Source of the DNA: Cyclobacteriaceae bacterium
GTDB taxonomy: Bacteria > Bacteroidota > Bacteroidia > Cytophagales > Cyclobacteriaceae
Reading direction: 5' to 3'
DNA: 64,000 nucleotides
NCBI GenBank assembly: GCA_020436165.1
Contig: JAGQYI010000029.1
Coordinates: 62,001 to 126,000, forward strand
Made by a program: the position numbers and the translations under genes. Below, piece after piece: positions 34,276 through 43,898 of this stretch. Numbering within the stretch: the stretch's first letter is position 1; every line of letters starts with the position of its first letter. The notes below the pieces were generated by a model that saw only the letters and a program-made list of their open reading frames with translations, was not told the DNA's origin and did not search any database.

Positions 34276-35499
34276 CTAAAAAAGCTTGTAGCCTAGCATA
34301 ATTGACAAGTTTTTATAGCTTGAAAACCAATACGAATAGTTTCCCAAAAGATTAATATTTGATTGATATCGCACCTCGAAACTTAATTTTTCCTTCAATG
34401 TACAACCAATGCCCAGTGATACATTTTTTGTTGGTTTAATATCCAGAGAACTAACCAATGAACCATCTTCTCTGTTGAATGTAATGCTTGAATTGTTACT
34501 CAAATTCATTATGTAAGAAGCATTTGAAAAAATCTTAAAGCCACTCTTCAAAAAGATCGAATATCTTAAACCTACCGGAATTTGAATAGACTGATAGTCT
34601 ACTTTTGAAATCAGTTTTCCTCCAACTAGTAGAGAATATTCTTCTGATTTTTCAGAATTAAAATATTGATAGGAAGGCTCAGTAATTATTGCCCATTTGT
34701 TCTTGTTGAAGGGTAAAATGATCTCAGCCTCAACCCCAAACCTATAATTTATATTACTGCCAAAATTTGTGTCTCTTAAATTGCTTATAGAGTTATCAAT
34801 TGATAAACTGCTAAGGTTGACACCCGCTTTTAAAGCTAAATTAAAATAATCTCTTTTTTTTGTTTCAAATATTTCATTTTCAGAACCCGTACAAATATTG
34901 AATTTACTAAAAAACCTTTCTAAATCCTTTTCAAAATAGCCTATTCTTGTTACATCATTAACTGTAATACCCTGGCATTTAAGTTCAGTTAAGAGTTGCT
35001 GCTTATATAAATTATTCTCTACTATTTTATTTGAATTAGCAAGATAACGTCTGTACACCAATTGGGTTACCGCAGAAGTATCTACTTTGTAGAAAAAGCG
35101 AGTGATACTTTTATCCTGATAAAGATATAAAGATGCTTTTCCTTCTATGAGTACTTTGAGAAACAAAGTTTCTTCATCAAAAACAGGGTTTCTTTCGTGG
35201 CTCAATTCATCTATTTGATTACCCGAAATATCTATTTTTACACTATACCTTACATATTTGGAGTACCCATAAATTCCAAATTCTTTAATACCATCTATCT
35301 TAGCTTCCTCTACAGGAGCAGCTTCTGATAGTTTATATTGAAAAACAGATGGATTATTTCTCCAATCAACATTTTTAATTAAACAATCAATCTTTTGGTC
35401 AGATTCATTTACGAAATATCCTTTTTCAAAAGTAATCTGTGCATGCGATTGTAAACTCAGTAGAGCAGCAAGGGTTGTTATTACAATGTAATATCTCAT
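34276..35499 (-). CDS. Outer-membrane beta-barrel protein (PorT-like C-terminus), unknown role
   Basis: A 407-residue exported protein. The signal peptide is MRYYIVITTLAALLSLQSHA, cleaved before QITFEKG. Residues 20-190 form a beta-rich domain with the pattern KGYFVNESDQKIDCLIKNVD and DKSITRFFYKVD, known from many unnamed Bacteroidota proteins. From about residue 215 a barrel of alternating strands follows (FNLALKAGVNLSSLSIDNSI to LSIMLGYKLF), the usual outer-membrane barrel ending in an aromatic. It interrupts what looks like a former tandem of rhodanese genes and is oriented against them, which suggests insertion. The promoter is not clear. Confidence 0.7.
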   Translation of the reverse strand: MRYYIVITTLAALLSLQSHAQITFEKGYFVNESDQKIDCLIKNVDWRNNPSVFQYKLSEAAPVEEAKIDGIKEFGIYGYSKYVRYSVKIDISGNQIDELSHERNPVFDEETLFLKVLIEGKASLYLYQDKSITRFFYKVDTSAVTQLVYRRYLANSNKIVENNLYKQQLLTELKCQGITVNDVTRIGYFEKDLERFFSKFNICTGSENEIFETKKRDYFNLALKAGVNLSSLSIDNSISNLRDTNFGSNINYRFGVEAEIILPFNKNKWAIITEPSYQYFNSEKSEEYSLLVGGKLISKVDYQSIQIPVGLRYSIFLKSGFKIFSNASYIMNLSNNSSITFNREDGSLVSSLDIKPTKNVSLGIGCTLKEKLSFEVRYQSNINLLGNYSYWFSSYKNLSIMLGYKLF

Positions 35500-35606
35500 C
35501 TAAGAATAAACTTTAAGTCTTTTTAAAACTATAGCAATAGTAAAAAAAGTTCTTAATTTATTATTAGTATTTAAGTTAAGAAATGTTGTGAGATAAACAC
35601 TTTACA

Positions 35607-35822
35607 GTGGCTTACTCAGTGGTGTAATGCTACGAAAAAATTGGTGAGAAATTATAGCAGCTGGGCTTTAAATGTGTTGAGAATCTCTACGGGGGAATAT
35701 TTGAGAGGAAAAATCACAATCACGTGGTAGTAAATGATCAAAACGTTCCAACGGATTCTGTGCATACCTACAATTTAGACTGGGGACAGTATTTAACAAA
35801 AGGTATCAAAATCCCTCACTAG
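35607..35822 (+). pseudogene. Decayed second rhodanese copy (C-terminal half)
   Basis: Translating from 35634 gives EKIGEKL, a TAG stop at 35655-35657, then QLGFKCVENLYGGIFERKNH and NHVVVNDQNVPTDSVHTYNL, ending GIKIPH and a stop at 35822. This aligns without gaps to residues 108-168 of the intact rhodanese at 33469. Upstream, 35607-35633 resembles the active-site region but has no Cys loop and contains a stop. The 5' half is gone. No start codon or signal is left, so this is a pseudogene. Confidence 0.9.
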
Positions 35823-35926
35823 ATATTATAATTAGTGGTATAAACCAGACTACCTTTCTGGAAAAATTTAAGACGCTCTCATAGCACAAAGCTCTTTTTA
35901 GTTTCATGATATGACAATTATAAATC

Positions 35927-35942
35927 ATTGATAATCAGTAGA
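35927..35942 (+). promoter_or_regulatory. 16-bp motif ATTGATAATCAGTAGA, copy 1
   Basis: The motif begins 110 bp before the ATG of the NagB/PIG-L gene. An identical copy lies 117 bp before the SusC ATG. The nearly equal distances suggest a shared control or promoter element, though similar AT-rich motifs can recur by chance in these genomes. Confidence 0.4.
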
Positions 35943-36036
35943 ATGATTCCTGTATCGATTATGATTTAGGCTTATTTTTCGTTTTAAGTGACTTTATTAA
36001 ACTTGTTGGAGTTCACTTCAAATTTCACGAGCCGTT

Positions 36037-37911
36037 ATGAAACTAAACATTTATGAAAATGCAATGGAAGGAGCAATTGTCATTGCCAGGCGTATTGCGT
36101 CTCTAATTAAGCAAAAGCAAAAGGAAGATAAAATGGCGATATTGGGCCTTGCAACTGGTTCTTCGCCCATAGAGGTGTATAACGAGCTGGTTCGGTTGCA
36201 TAAAGAGGAAGGTCTTAGCTTCAAAAACGTTGTAAGCTTTAATCTTGATGAATATTATCAGCTAAAGCCTGAGGCGCTCCAGAGCTACCATAAATTTATG
36301 GACGACTATCTTTTCAATCATATTGATATAGACAGAGCAAATGTTTTTGTGCCTGATGGATTGGTTCCTGTTAAGGAAGTAGAGGCTTATTGTAAGGAAT
36401 ACGATCATCTAATTGAGGAAAAAGGAGGAATAGACCTTCAATTACTAGGAATCGGAAGAACAGGGCACATTGGCTTCAATGAACCGGGTTCTACTATTGA
36501 TTCTGCCACTCGTTTAGTCACATTGGATAAGATTACCCGCATGGACGCTGCAAAAGATTTTTATAGTCAATATAGGGTGCCCAAACAAGCCATAACAATG
36601 GGCATTAATGCCATCATGCATGCCAAAGAGGTTTATTTAATGGCTTGGGGTATTGGTAAGGCAGAAATAGTACAAAAGGCGTTGGAAGGTTCGATTTCTC
36701 AGCTTGTTCCAGCCTCTTTTTTACAGCGCCATCCGAATATCAATTATGCATTAGATGCAGCTGCAGCTTCAGAATTGGCAAGTGTTAAAACACCGTGGCT
36801 TGTAGGGCCCGTAAAATGGGACAAAAAGCAAATGAAGAAAGCTGTGGTTTGGCTTTGCCATAAAGTGAACAAGCCTGTTCTAAAGCTTACCAATGAAGAT
36901 TATGCAGAAAATGGAATGAATGAGTTGCTAACTGAACAAGGATCTGCTTACGATATTAACATCAATGTTTTTAATCAGTTGCAACATACCATTACAGGCT
37001 GGCCTGGGGGTAAGCCTTCTTCAGATGATTCACAGCGGCCGGAACGGAACAGTCCTTACCCTAAGCGTGTTCTTATTTTCAGCCCTCATCCTGATGATGA
37101 TGTAATTTCAATGGGCGGGACTCTGCTACGCCTTGTTGATCAGGGCCATGATGTTCATGTGGCGTACCAGGTGTCTGGTAATCTGGCAGTGTTTGACGAT
37201 TATGCATTCAGTTATCTGGATTTATCCATTGATCTGAACAATAAATTTGGAGATACTTCAGAAAATTTAGCGGAATTAAAATCCAATATTCTGAAACTTA
37301 TGGATGGTGAGCTCATAGATGAAAAAATCGTAGCTCAATACAGAATCCTTAAAGGACTGATACGAAGAAATGAAGCTAAAACTGCATGTAGATATTGCCG
37401 TGTAAAAGATGAGAATGTCCATTTTATGGATTTGCCATTTTATGAAACCGGTACAATTAAAAAGAAAACGTTGGGGGAAAAAGACATACAACTAACGGCA
37501 GATTTGATCAACAGAATAAAGCCGCATCAGCTATTTGTTGCCGGAGACTTGTCAGATCCTCATGGTACGCACCGTGTTTGCTTTGAAGCAGTTAAAAAGG
37601 CACTGAAAAAGCTGAAAAAAGAATCTTGGTCGAAAGATTGCAGAGTTTGGATGTATAGAGGGGCATGGCAGGAGTGGGAGACAGGTGAAATTGAAATGGC
37701 CGTTCCGATAAGCCCTGAAGAACTCTTACGTAAACGAAAGGCGATCTTCAAACATCAGTCTCAAAAAGATGGAGTGTTGTTTCCTGGTGACGATTCGCGT
37801 GAATTCTGGCAGAGGGCAGAAGATAGGAACAGAACTACTGCTAAAGCATATGATAAGTTGGGTATGGCAGAGTATGAAGCAATGGAAGCCTTTGTTGAGT
37901 ATAAGTTCTGA
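36037..37911 (+). CDS. Fusion of glucosamine-6-phosphate deaminase-like and PIG-L deacetylase-like domains
   Basis: A 624-residue cytoplasmic protein. Residues 1-260 are NagB-like: GLATGSSPIEVYNELVRLHK, the catalytic Asp71 in FNLDEYYQL, and LLGIGRTGHIGFNEPGSTID. E. coli NagB has GNDGH, whose Asp141 takes part in ring opening; here the aligned residue is Thr142, while His144 and Glu149 are kept. From about residue 345 a PIG-L/LmbE domain follows with zinc-site motifs FSPHPDDDVISMGG and DLSDPHGTHRVCF. PIG-L enzymes remove N-acetyl groups from GlcNAc derivatives, so one protein may deacetylate and then deaminate GlcNAc-6-phosphate. Such fusions are known in Bacteroidota, but the joint reaction is inferred. 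No nagA is seen in the window. Confidence 0.88.
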   Translation: MKLNIYENAMEGAIVIARRIASLIKQKQKEDKMAILGLATGSSPIEVYNELVRLHKEEGLSFKNVVSFNLDEYYQLKPEALQSYHKFMDDYLFNHIDIDRANVFVPDGLVPVKEVEAYCKEYDHLIEEKGGIDLQLLGIGRTGHIGFNEPGSTIDSATRLVTLDKITRMDAAKDFYSQYRVPKQAITMGINAIMHAKEVYLMAWGIGKAEIVQKALEGSISQLVPASFLQRHPNINYALDAAAASELASVKTPWLVGPVKWDKKQMKKAVVWLCHKVNKPVLKLTNEDYAENGMNELLTEQGSAYDININVFNQLQHTITGWPGGKPSSDDSQRPERNSPYPKRVLIFSPHPDDDVISMGGTLLRLVDQGHDVHVAYQVSGNLAVFDDYAFSYLDLSIDLNNKFGDTSENLAELKSNILKLMDGELIDEKIVAQYRILKGLIRRNEAKTACRYCRVKDENVHFMDLPFYETGTIKKKTLGEKDIQLTADLINRIKPHQLFVAGDLSDPHGTHRVCFEAVKKALKKLKKESWSKDCRVWMYRGAWQEWETGEIEMAVPISPEELLRKRKAIFKHQSQKDGVLFPGDDSREFWQRAEDRNRTTAKAYDKLGMAEYEAMEAFVEYKF

Positions 37912-38046
37912 ATGTGTATATCTACTTTTTACTATCTAAATAGTTTAATATTGACAAACATTGTTTTAAGATTGTTAGCGGCTGAAAGCTTTTAGTTTCT
38001 CAACAACCACCTATACCAGTTATAAATACACTTACAAAATACACTT

Positions 38047-39528
38047 ATGTTTTATTCTAAAAATTATTCAAAACTGGCTGCCTTCGCAATACTCCTGTTA
38101 ACTTTTTCATGTCAACAGGAGCAAAAAATAAAACGGTATGACGACCAGCTTTTTGCTGATTACGATCAATATAAAGAGCAGAGTCTGAAAAACAGGAGAA
38201 TTAAGCATAGCCAATTGCAGCCATTGATCGATAAGCTAAGGTCTAAAGAAGGAATAGAGATTACACCATTGGGGAAATCGATAGAGGGTAGGGAAATTTC
38301 AATGATTTCTATGGGGGAAGGAGATATAGATATTCTTCTTTGGTCGCAAATGCATGGTAATGAGCCAACAGCTACAATGGCCATTTTCGATATTCTTAAT
38401 TTTTTAACTGCATCGGATACATATGATGCACAAAGGCAGGCTTTGTTAAAAAATGCCAGAATACATTTTATACCAATGCTTAATCCGGATGGAGCCCAAA
38501 AGTTTAAAAGGAGAAATGCTTTGAATATTGATATTAACCGTGATGCGTTACGTTTACAAAGCCCTGAAGGAAGAATTTTGAAACGTGTTCGCGATAGCCT
38601 TAATGCAGATTTTGGTTTCAATTTACACGACCAGAGTATTTATTACAATGCAGAAAGGACAGAAAAACCGGCTACTCTATCTTATTTAGCCACAGCATTT
38701 GACTATGATAAATCAGTAAATGAGGTGAGAGAAAAATCGATGCAGGTCATTGGCTTCATGAATGACATAGTGCAGAAATATGCTCCAGGCCAGGTAGGCA
38801 GATATTCAGATGATTTTGAACCCAGGGCTTTTGGAGATAATATCCAAAAATGGGGAACAAGTCTGATTCTGATTGAATCTGGTGGATACAAAAATGATAC
38901 TGAAAAGCAGTTTATTAGAAAGTTAAATTACATTTCAATACTATCTGCTCTTTTTGGGATTGCCGATAATAGCTATGCGTTGATCAACCCGGATGAGTAT
39001 GAAAAAATACCCTTTAATGATAGAAAGCTATTTGATTTGAAAATTGAAAAGATGAACTACGAATTGAATGGTAAGACATATGTGTTGGATGTGGGTATAG
39101 ATCTAAATGAGGTTGATAATGAGGACCATACTTCATTTTATTCAATTGGTAAAGTGGAAGATATAGGTGATTTATCCACGTATTATGGGTACCAAACCAT
39201 TGATGCAACCGGCTTAGATTATCAGCAGGGTAGAACATATTTACTCTCAGATGATGATGATTTATCATCTATTTCGTTTAGTGGATTACTTAATGATGGT
39301 TTTGTTGCTGTCTCAACAGATATGGCTTCGGATTCACTGGCATTTAATTCCTACCCAATAAACTTTGTTAAAAAAGATGCCGGTTTTACGACCCGTTTAG
39401 ATTTAGGTCAGAACGCAACTTTTTTGTTAAAAAATGGAGATTCTTTGGCCTACGTTATACTTAATGGTTTTGTTTACGTGCCAGGAAATAGTACGGACTT
39501 CATTAAAAATGGTATTGTAAATAAATAG
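38047..39528 (+). CDS. M14 zinc carboxypeptidase lipoprotein
   Basis: A 493-residue lipoprotein with signal MFYSKNYSKLAAFAILLLTF and lipobox TFSC. All M14 catalytic positions are visible: His103 and Glu106 (WSQMHGNEPTAT), the Arg in DINRDA (R165), His194 in FNLHDQ, and the general base Glu278 in ILIESGGY. The C-terminal 150 residues are a beta-rich accessory region. M14 enzymes such as MpaA cut the gamma-D-Glu to diaminopimelate bond in murein peptides. The neighbours (S66 carboxypeptidase 4 bp downstream, SusCD and dipeptide epimerase) fit this. A protein-peptide substrate is also possible. Confidence 0.88.
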   Translation: MFYSKNYSKLAAFAILLLTFSCQQEQKIKRYDDQLFADYDQYKEQSLKNRRIKHSQLQPLIDKLRSKEGIEITPLGKSIEGREISMISMGEGDIDILLWSQMHGNEPTATMAIFDILNFLTASDTYDAQRQALLKNARIHFIPMLNPDGAQKFKRRNALNIDINRDALRLQSPEGRILKRVRDSLNADFGFNLHDQSIYYNAERTEKPATLSYLATAFDYDKSVNEVREKSMQVIGFMNDIVQKYAPGQVGRYSDDFEPRAFGDNIQKWGTSLILIESGGYKNDTEKQFIRKLNYISILSALFGIADNSYALINPDEYEKIPFNDRKLFDLKIEKMNYELNGKTYVLDVGIDLNEVDNEDHTSFYSIGKVEDIGDLSTYYGYQTIDATGLDYQQGRTYLLSDDDDLSSISFSGLLNDGFVAVSTDMASDSLAFNSYPINFVKKDAGFTTRLDLGQNATFLLKNGDSLAYVILNGFVYVPGNSTDFIKNGIVNK

Positions 39529-39532
39529 TCTC

Positions 39533-40588
39533 ATGAATCGCAGAAAATTTGTTCGATCATCCATGCTTGCTTCCGGAGTGGCTATGCTGCCATTTACTAA
39601 AGGAAATGCAAGTGAATACACTAAGGAAAAAAAGATAATCAAACCAAAACGCCTTGCGAAAGGAGATACAGTTGGGCTTATTGCCCCTTCAAGTGGGGTC
39701 GATCGGACAACTTTTGAACGTACGTTGGAGCACATAGATACCTTAGGATTCAAGGCTTTTTATACGGATCGGTTAAGAGTACAGAAAGGTTTTTTGGCAG
39801 GTACCGATAAATTAAGGGCCGAAGATGTAAATACAATGTTTGCTAATGATCAAGTGAATGGAATTGTTTGCGTTAGGGGAGGCTACGGTAGTGCCAGAAT
39901 TCTTGATATGATTGATTACGATCTGATAAAGAACAACCCCAAGCCTCTTATTGGATACAGTGACATTACGGCTTTGCTGTATGGTATTTATCAACAAACC
40001 GGGTTGATTGGTTTTCACGGCCCTGTAGGAGTTTCATCCGTTAGCCCTTTTAATGAAGAGGTCTTTGATAAGCTACTTATTCAGGGCGAGCGTAATTTTG
40101 AAATCCATAGACCCTCTGAATGGGATGAGTTTAAAGAAGACCCCTATAAAAGTTTTGTGATTAACCCGGGAGTTGCAAAAGGGCAGCTTATTGGCGGAAA
40201 CCTGAGTGTAATGGTTTCACTTGTGGGAACACCGTTTGACATTGACTTCTCTGACAAGATTGTTTTTATGGAAGAGGTACATGAAAGCCCTTACAGGGTA
40301 GACAGAATGCTTACCCAATTATTGCAATCTGGCAAATTTGAGAAAGCTGCGGGAATAGCGTTGGGAATATTCAGAGACTGTGATTACGAACCTGATGACA
40401 AAGGATACGACTTATCTCTTTCGCTTTATGAAGTACTTATGGACAGGTTTGCGCAGCTGAAAATACCTGTAATGTATGGCTTGCCTTATGGCCATATTAA
40501 ACAAAATGCAACCTTACCATTTGGTGGATATGCAGAACTTGATACCTCTAGGCAAGCCCTAACGATTACCGAATCTCCTGTTTTGTAA
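39533..40588 (+). CDS. LD-carboxypeptidase, S66 family
   Basis: This family removes the terminal D-Ala from murein tetrapeptides. The 351 residues begin MNRRKFVRSSMLASGVAMLP, a twin-arginine-like signal (RRKFV), so it should be exported, unlike the cytoplasmic E. coli LdcA. The substrate-binding segment is CVRGGYGSARILDMIDYD, the nucleophile Ser143 is in LIGYSDITAL, a Glu is in FMEEVHESPYRVDRM (about 247-249) and His321 is in GLPYGHIKQN. The Ser-Glu-His triad therefore appears complete. It follows the M14 gene by 4 bp and is likely cotranscribed. A weak terminator follows. Confidence 0.92.
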   Translation: MNRRKFVRSSMLASGVAMLPFTKGNASEYTKEKKIIKPKRLAKGDTVGLIAPSSGVDRTTFERTLEHIDTLGFKAFYTDRLRVQKGFLAGTDKLRAEDVNTMFANDQVNGIVCVRGGYGSARILDMIDYDLIKNNPKPLIGYSDITALLYGIYQQTGLIGFHGPVGVSSVSPFNEEVFDKLLIQGERNFEIHRPSEWDEFKEDPYKSFVINPGVAKGQLIGGNLSVMVSLVGTPFDIDFSDKIVFMEEVHESPYRVDRMLTQLLQSGKFEKAAGIALGIFRDCDYEPDDKGYDLSLSLYEVLMDRFAQLKIPVMYGLPYGHIKQNATLPFGGYAELDTSRQALTITESPVL

Positions 40589-40590
40589 TC

Positions 40591-40630
40591 AAGCCAATTA
40601 ATAATATTTTATTTGGACTTTTTTATTTTT
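40591..40630 (+). terminator. Weak terminator after the S66 gene
   Basis: AAGCCAA (40591-40597) pairs with TTGG-A-CTT (40613-40620) with one bulge, then a long T-rich tract. It would separate the peptidase genes from susC. Confidence 0.5.
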
Positions 40631-40706
40631 TGCCAAATATCCGACTGATTGTATCTAGTTTGACTACTGTTGTTTTTATATGACTTATATTTTTCTTTTT
40701 TAAGAT

Positions 40707-40722
40707 ATTGATAATCAGTAGA
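40707..40722 (+). promoter_or_regulatory. 16-bp motif ATTGATAATCAGTAGA, copy 2
   Basis: Identical to the motif at 35927, here 117 bp before the susC start, within a 235-bp gene-free leader. Possible shared regulatory element. Confidence 0.4.
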
Positions 40723-40823
40723 TAATAATAATTTAAAGAAAAACTAATGACCATTTTTATGAATTGTATGACTATGGTATTATTGATACATCTAAAAAAT
40801 ATGTTTTAGTTAATCCTTAATCT

Positions 40824-43800
40824 ATGAAGAAACATGTTACTCTATTTGTGACTTCGTTCATCATGCTATTGACACTAAGCGTTTTTGCTCAAGAGCGCTC
40901 GGTTAATGGTAAGGTGTCAGACGAAGATGGAAACCCCGTACCCGGGGTAAATGTGGTGGTCAAGGGATCATCAACAGGCGCGGTTACCGATATAGATGGT
41001 AATTACAAGTTAAATGTGCCCAATGAATCATCTTTGGTGTTTTCGTTTATTGGATATGAGACCCAAACCATTTTGGTAGGCAATCAATCAGTTATAAATG
41101 TAACACTTAAACCGGATGTGGTTTCTCTTTCTGAGGTTGTTGTAACTGCATTTGGTATATCCAGGGAAAAGAAAGCTTTAGGATATTCTGTTGAGCAAGT
41201 AAGTAGTGACGAGATTACATCTAGTGGTCAAACCAATATTGTAAATGCCCTACAAGGAAGAGTTGCAGGTGTTACTATCAGGAATTCAAGTGGAACACCT
41301 GGTTCTGGAGCAGATATTATAATCAGGGGTATTTCTTCTCTTGATCCAGGAAGAAGTAACAGACCATTATATGTTATTGATGGTATCGAAATGAGTGATG
41401 ATGTAGATGCATTGCCTATTTTACCAAGTGCAGGTAGTAATGCTACCTCTTCTATGTCTCAGGCAAGTGTGAGTAACCGGGCAATAGATATCGACCCCGA
41501 TGATATTGAATCAATGACCATTTTAAAGGGTGCTCAGGCAACCGCCCTTTATGGTATCAGGGCTGCAAACGGGGCCATCATAATAACTACTAAAAAAGGT
41601 CAAAAAGGTGCTCCTCAAGTTGACTTATACTATAGTGGTGGTTGGTCGAATGTAAATAAGACACCAACTGTTCAGCGATCCTATATTGATGGTCGTTTTA
41701 ATACGTATGTAAAACGTGACGGGTACGTTTGGGATACCTGGGGAGCTCCTGTGTATTCAGGTGAGCCAGATCCAACACATGACATTTATAAAGAGTTTTT
41801 TGTAAAAGGTACAGAGCAAGGGTTTGGTGGCAGTGTGGCAGGAGCCAATGACATATTTAACTACCGTTTTTCGATTGATAGGTTTTACCAGACAGGAGTT
41901 ATACCTAATACCGATTGGGGAAAAACTAACTTTAGCTTATCTACTGGTGTAAAAATTGGAAAGAAATTGGAAGCTAACGCTACACTTAAATATGCCAATA
42001 CAGGTGGAAATAAACCTCATGTTGGAGATAAATCCATTCTAAGTGATTTAAGTTACGTGTCGCCAGTAGCGGATGTAACACATTACGATGTGCCTTATAC
42101 CTACAATGGAAATGCATTTGCTGGTATTATAGACCATCCACTGTACCTTGCCGATGTCAATAGTTATGTAGATAATGTAAACCGTTACATATCTGGTATT
42201 GGTCTTAAATACTCATTAAATGATCATATTTCGATAAACTACAAACTTGGTTCTGATATCTACAGCGATTTACGAACACGTATTGTCAATGCTGAAACAG
42301 ATGAAGGTTCTAAGGTACATGGGTTTGTAATTGAGCAAAGCAATAATAGCTCGTCAGTTACTTCTAACATTTTTGCTCAGTTGAATTATAATCTTCCAGG
42401 TGAAATAAGCCTTACAGGTGTGGTTGGTCAGTATACCTATATAAGTAACAAAAAATACATCAGTACAAGAGGTGAAGACCTTGTGTTGGATGATTTCTAC
42501 AACTTAAATAATACCGTTAACTTGTTTCAGGATAACAGTGATATTAAATACAGAAATGCTGCTGTGTATGGTGAATTAACTGCCGGGTACAAAAATTATC
42601 TGTTTTTAACTGTTACTGGTCGAAATGACTGGTCATCTACATTACCAAAACAAAATAATTCATACTTTTTCCCATCCGTTAGCGTCTCATGGGTTGCTTC
42701 CGATATGTTCAAGCTTCCTGAATTTATAACCTTTGCCAAGATACGCAGTTCATATGCTGTTATCGGTAAAGATGCTTCACCTTATAAAACAGGCCGTTAC
42801 TTTGAAAAGGCTGCTAATTTTCCATTTGGTGACGCTTTAGGTTTTAAGCAATCTACGCTAATTGGGGATGAAAACCTTAAACCTGAGTTTACTAAAACTT
42901 TTGAAGTTGGAACTGATTTAAGGTTTATGAATAATAGAGTAGGTATTGACTTTACCTATTATAAAAACAACTTAACAGATATGATTCTTTCAGTTCCCAT
43001 AAGTAATGCTACTGGTGCTGCTCGTTTTGTTACCAATGCTGGCTCAATGACTAATTATGGAATTGAAATAACTGCCACAGGAACACCAATTAAGGTCAAC
43101 GATTTTAACTGGAATGTGAATCTCAACTGGACAAAGCAGCAAGGTAAGGTTGTTGATATTTCTGAAGGGATCGAGGACATAGAATTGTACTCAGCTTTTG
43201 GTATCACCAATAAATATGTTATTGATGGTAAAATTGGTGATTTGTATGGGTACAAATATATGCGTGCTCCTGATGGACAATTACTAATAGACTCAAATGG
43301 ATTCCCAGAAGTTAATTGGGATAGTCTTCAATTAGCAGGTAACGCATTTCCTGATTGGACGGCAGGTATGACAAATACCTTTAGTTACAAGGGTATTGAG
43401 CTATCTGTATTATTGGAATGGAAACAAGGGGGTAAAGCGATAGATATGGGAAGAAGGAACAGTATGAGAAATGGCCAGCTTAAAGAAACGGAAAGAAGAT
43501 TTGAAGAAGTAGTTTTCAATGGGGTGGTTCTAAATGCTGATTCTACTTATTCGCCTAATACTACACCAGTTCAAATTACACCTGCCTTTTATCGATCGAC
43601 TACGTATTACAATTATGCGGCAGAGGTTCTTTTAGAAGATGCTTCCTGGTTTAGGATTCGAAATATAAGTCTGGCTTATTCACTGCCAGCAAGCTTGTTT
43701 TCAAAAATATTTATCAAATCGGCCAAGGTCTCGTTTACAGCTAATAATGTTTTCTTAAACACTCCTTTTAAAGGGTATGATCCGGAAACAAATTATTTCG

Positions 43801-43886
43801 GTAGTGGAAGCAATATTTATGGGTATACAGGGCTTAAAACACCTGCTACACGTAGTTATTCATTTAGGTTAAATATTGGTTTTTAA
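40824..43886 (+). CDS. SusC/RagA-type TonB-linked outer-membrane receptor
   Basis: A 1020-residue TonB-dependent importer. The signal peptide is MKKHVTLFVTSFIMLLTLSV with cleavage near FAQ-E. The carboxypeptidase-regulatory-like repeat follows (NGKVSDEDGNPVPGVNVVVK, to about residue 100), then the TonB box region (LSEVVVTAFGISREKKALGY), the plug domain (about 120-250, with ILKGAQATALYGIRAANGAI and ITTKKG) and a long 22-stranded barrel ending in FRLNIGF. It pairs with the SusD lipoprotein 12 bp downstream. The substrate of SusCD pairs cannot be read from sequence; here the M14, S66 and epimerase neighbours point to peptides of murein type rather than a glycan. No glycoside hydrolase or sigma/anti-sigma pair lies beside it. 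Confidence 0.96.
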   Translation: MKKHVTLFVTSFIMLLTLSVFAQERSVNGKVSDEDGNPVPGVNVVVKGSSTGAVTDIDGNYKLNVPNESSLVFSFIGYETQTILVGNQSVINVTLKPDVVSLSEVVVTAFGISREKKALGYSVEQVSSDEITSSGQTNIVNALQGRVAGVTIRNSSGTPGSGADIIIRGISSLDPGRSNRPLYVIDGIEMSDDVDALPILPSAGSNATSSMSQASVSNRAIDIDPDDIESMTILKGAQATALYGIRAANGAIIITTKKGQKGAPQVDLYYSGGWSNVNKTPTVQRSYIDGRFNTYVKRDGYVWDTWGAPVYSGEPDPTHDIYKEFFVKGTEQGFGGSVAGANDIFNYRFSIDRFYQTGVIPNTDWGKTNFSLSTGVKIGKKLEANATLKYANTGGNKPHVGDKSILSDLSYVSPVADVTHYDVPYTYNGNAFAGIIDHPLYLADVNSYVDNVNRYISGIGLKYSLNDHISINYKLGSDIYSDLRTRIVNAETDEGSKVHGFVIEQSNNSSSVTSNIFAQLNYNLPGEISLTGVVGQYTYISNKKYISTRGEDLVLDDFYNLNNTVNLFQDNSDIKYRNAAVYGELTAGYKNYLFLTVTGRNDWSSTLPKQNNSYFFPSVSVSWVASDMFKLPEFITFAKIRSSYAVIGKDASPYKTGRYFEKAANFPFGDALGFKQSTLIGDENLKPEFTKTFEVGTDLRFMNNRVGIDFTYYKNNLTDMILSVPISNATGAARFVTNAGSMTNYGIEITATGTPIKVNDFNWNVNLNWTKQQGKVVDISEGIEDIELYSAFGITNKYVIDGKIGDLYGYKYMRAPDGQLLIDSNGFPEVNWDSLQLAGNAFPDWTAGMTNTFSYKGIELSVLLEWKQGGKAIDMGRRNSMRNGQLKETERRFEEVVFNGVVLNADSTYSPNTTPVQITPAFYRSTTYYNYAAEVLLEDASWFRIRNISLAYSLPASLFSKIFIKSAKVSFTANNVFLNTPFKGYDPETNYFGSGSNIYGYTGLKTPATRSYSFRLNIGF

Positions 43887-43898
43887 CAAAAAGGAATC

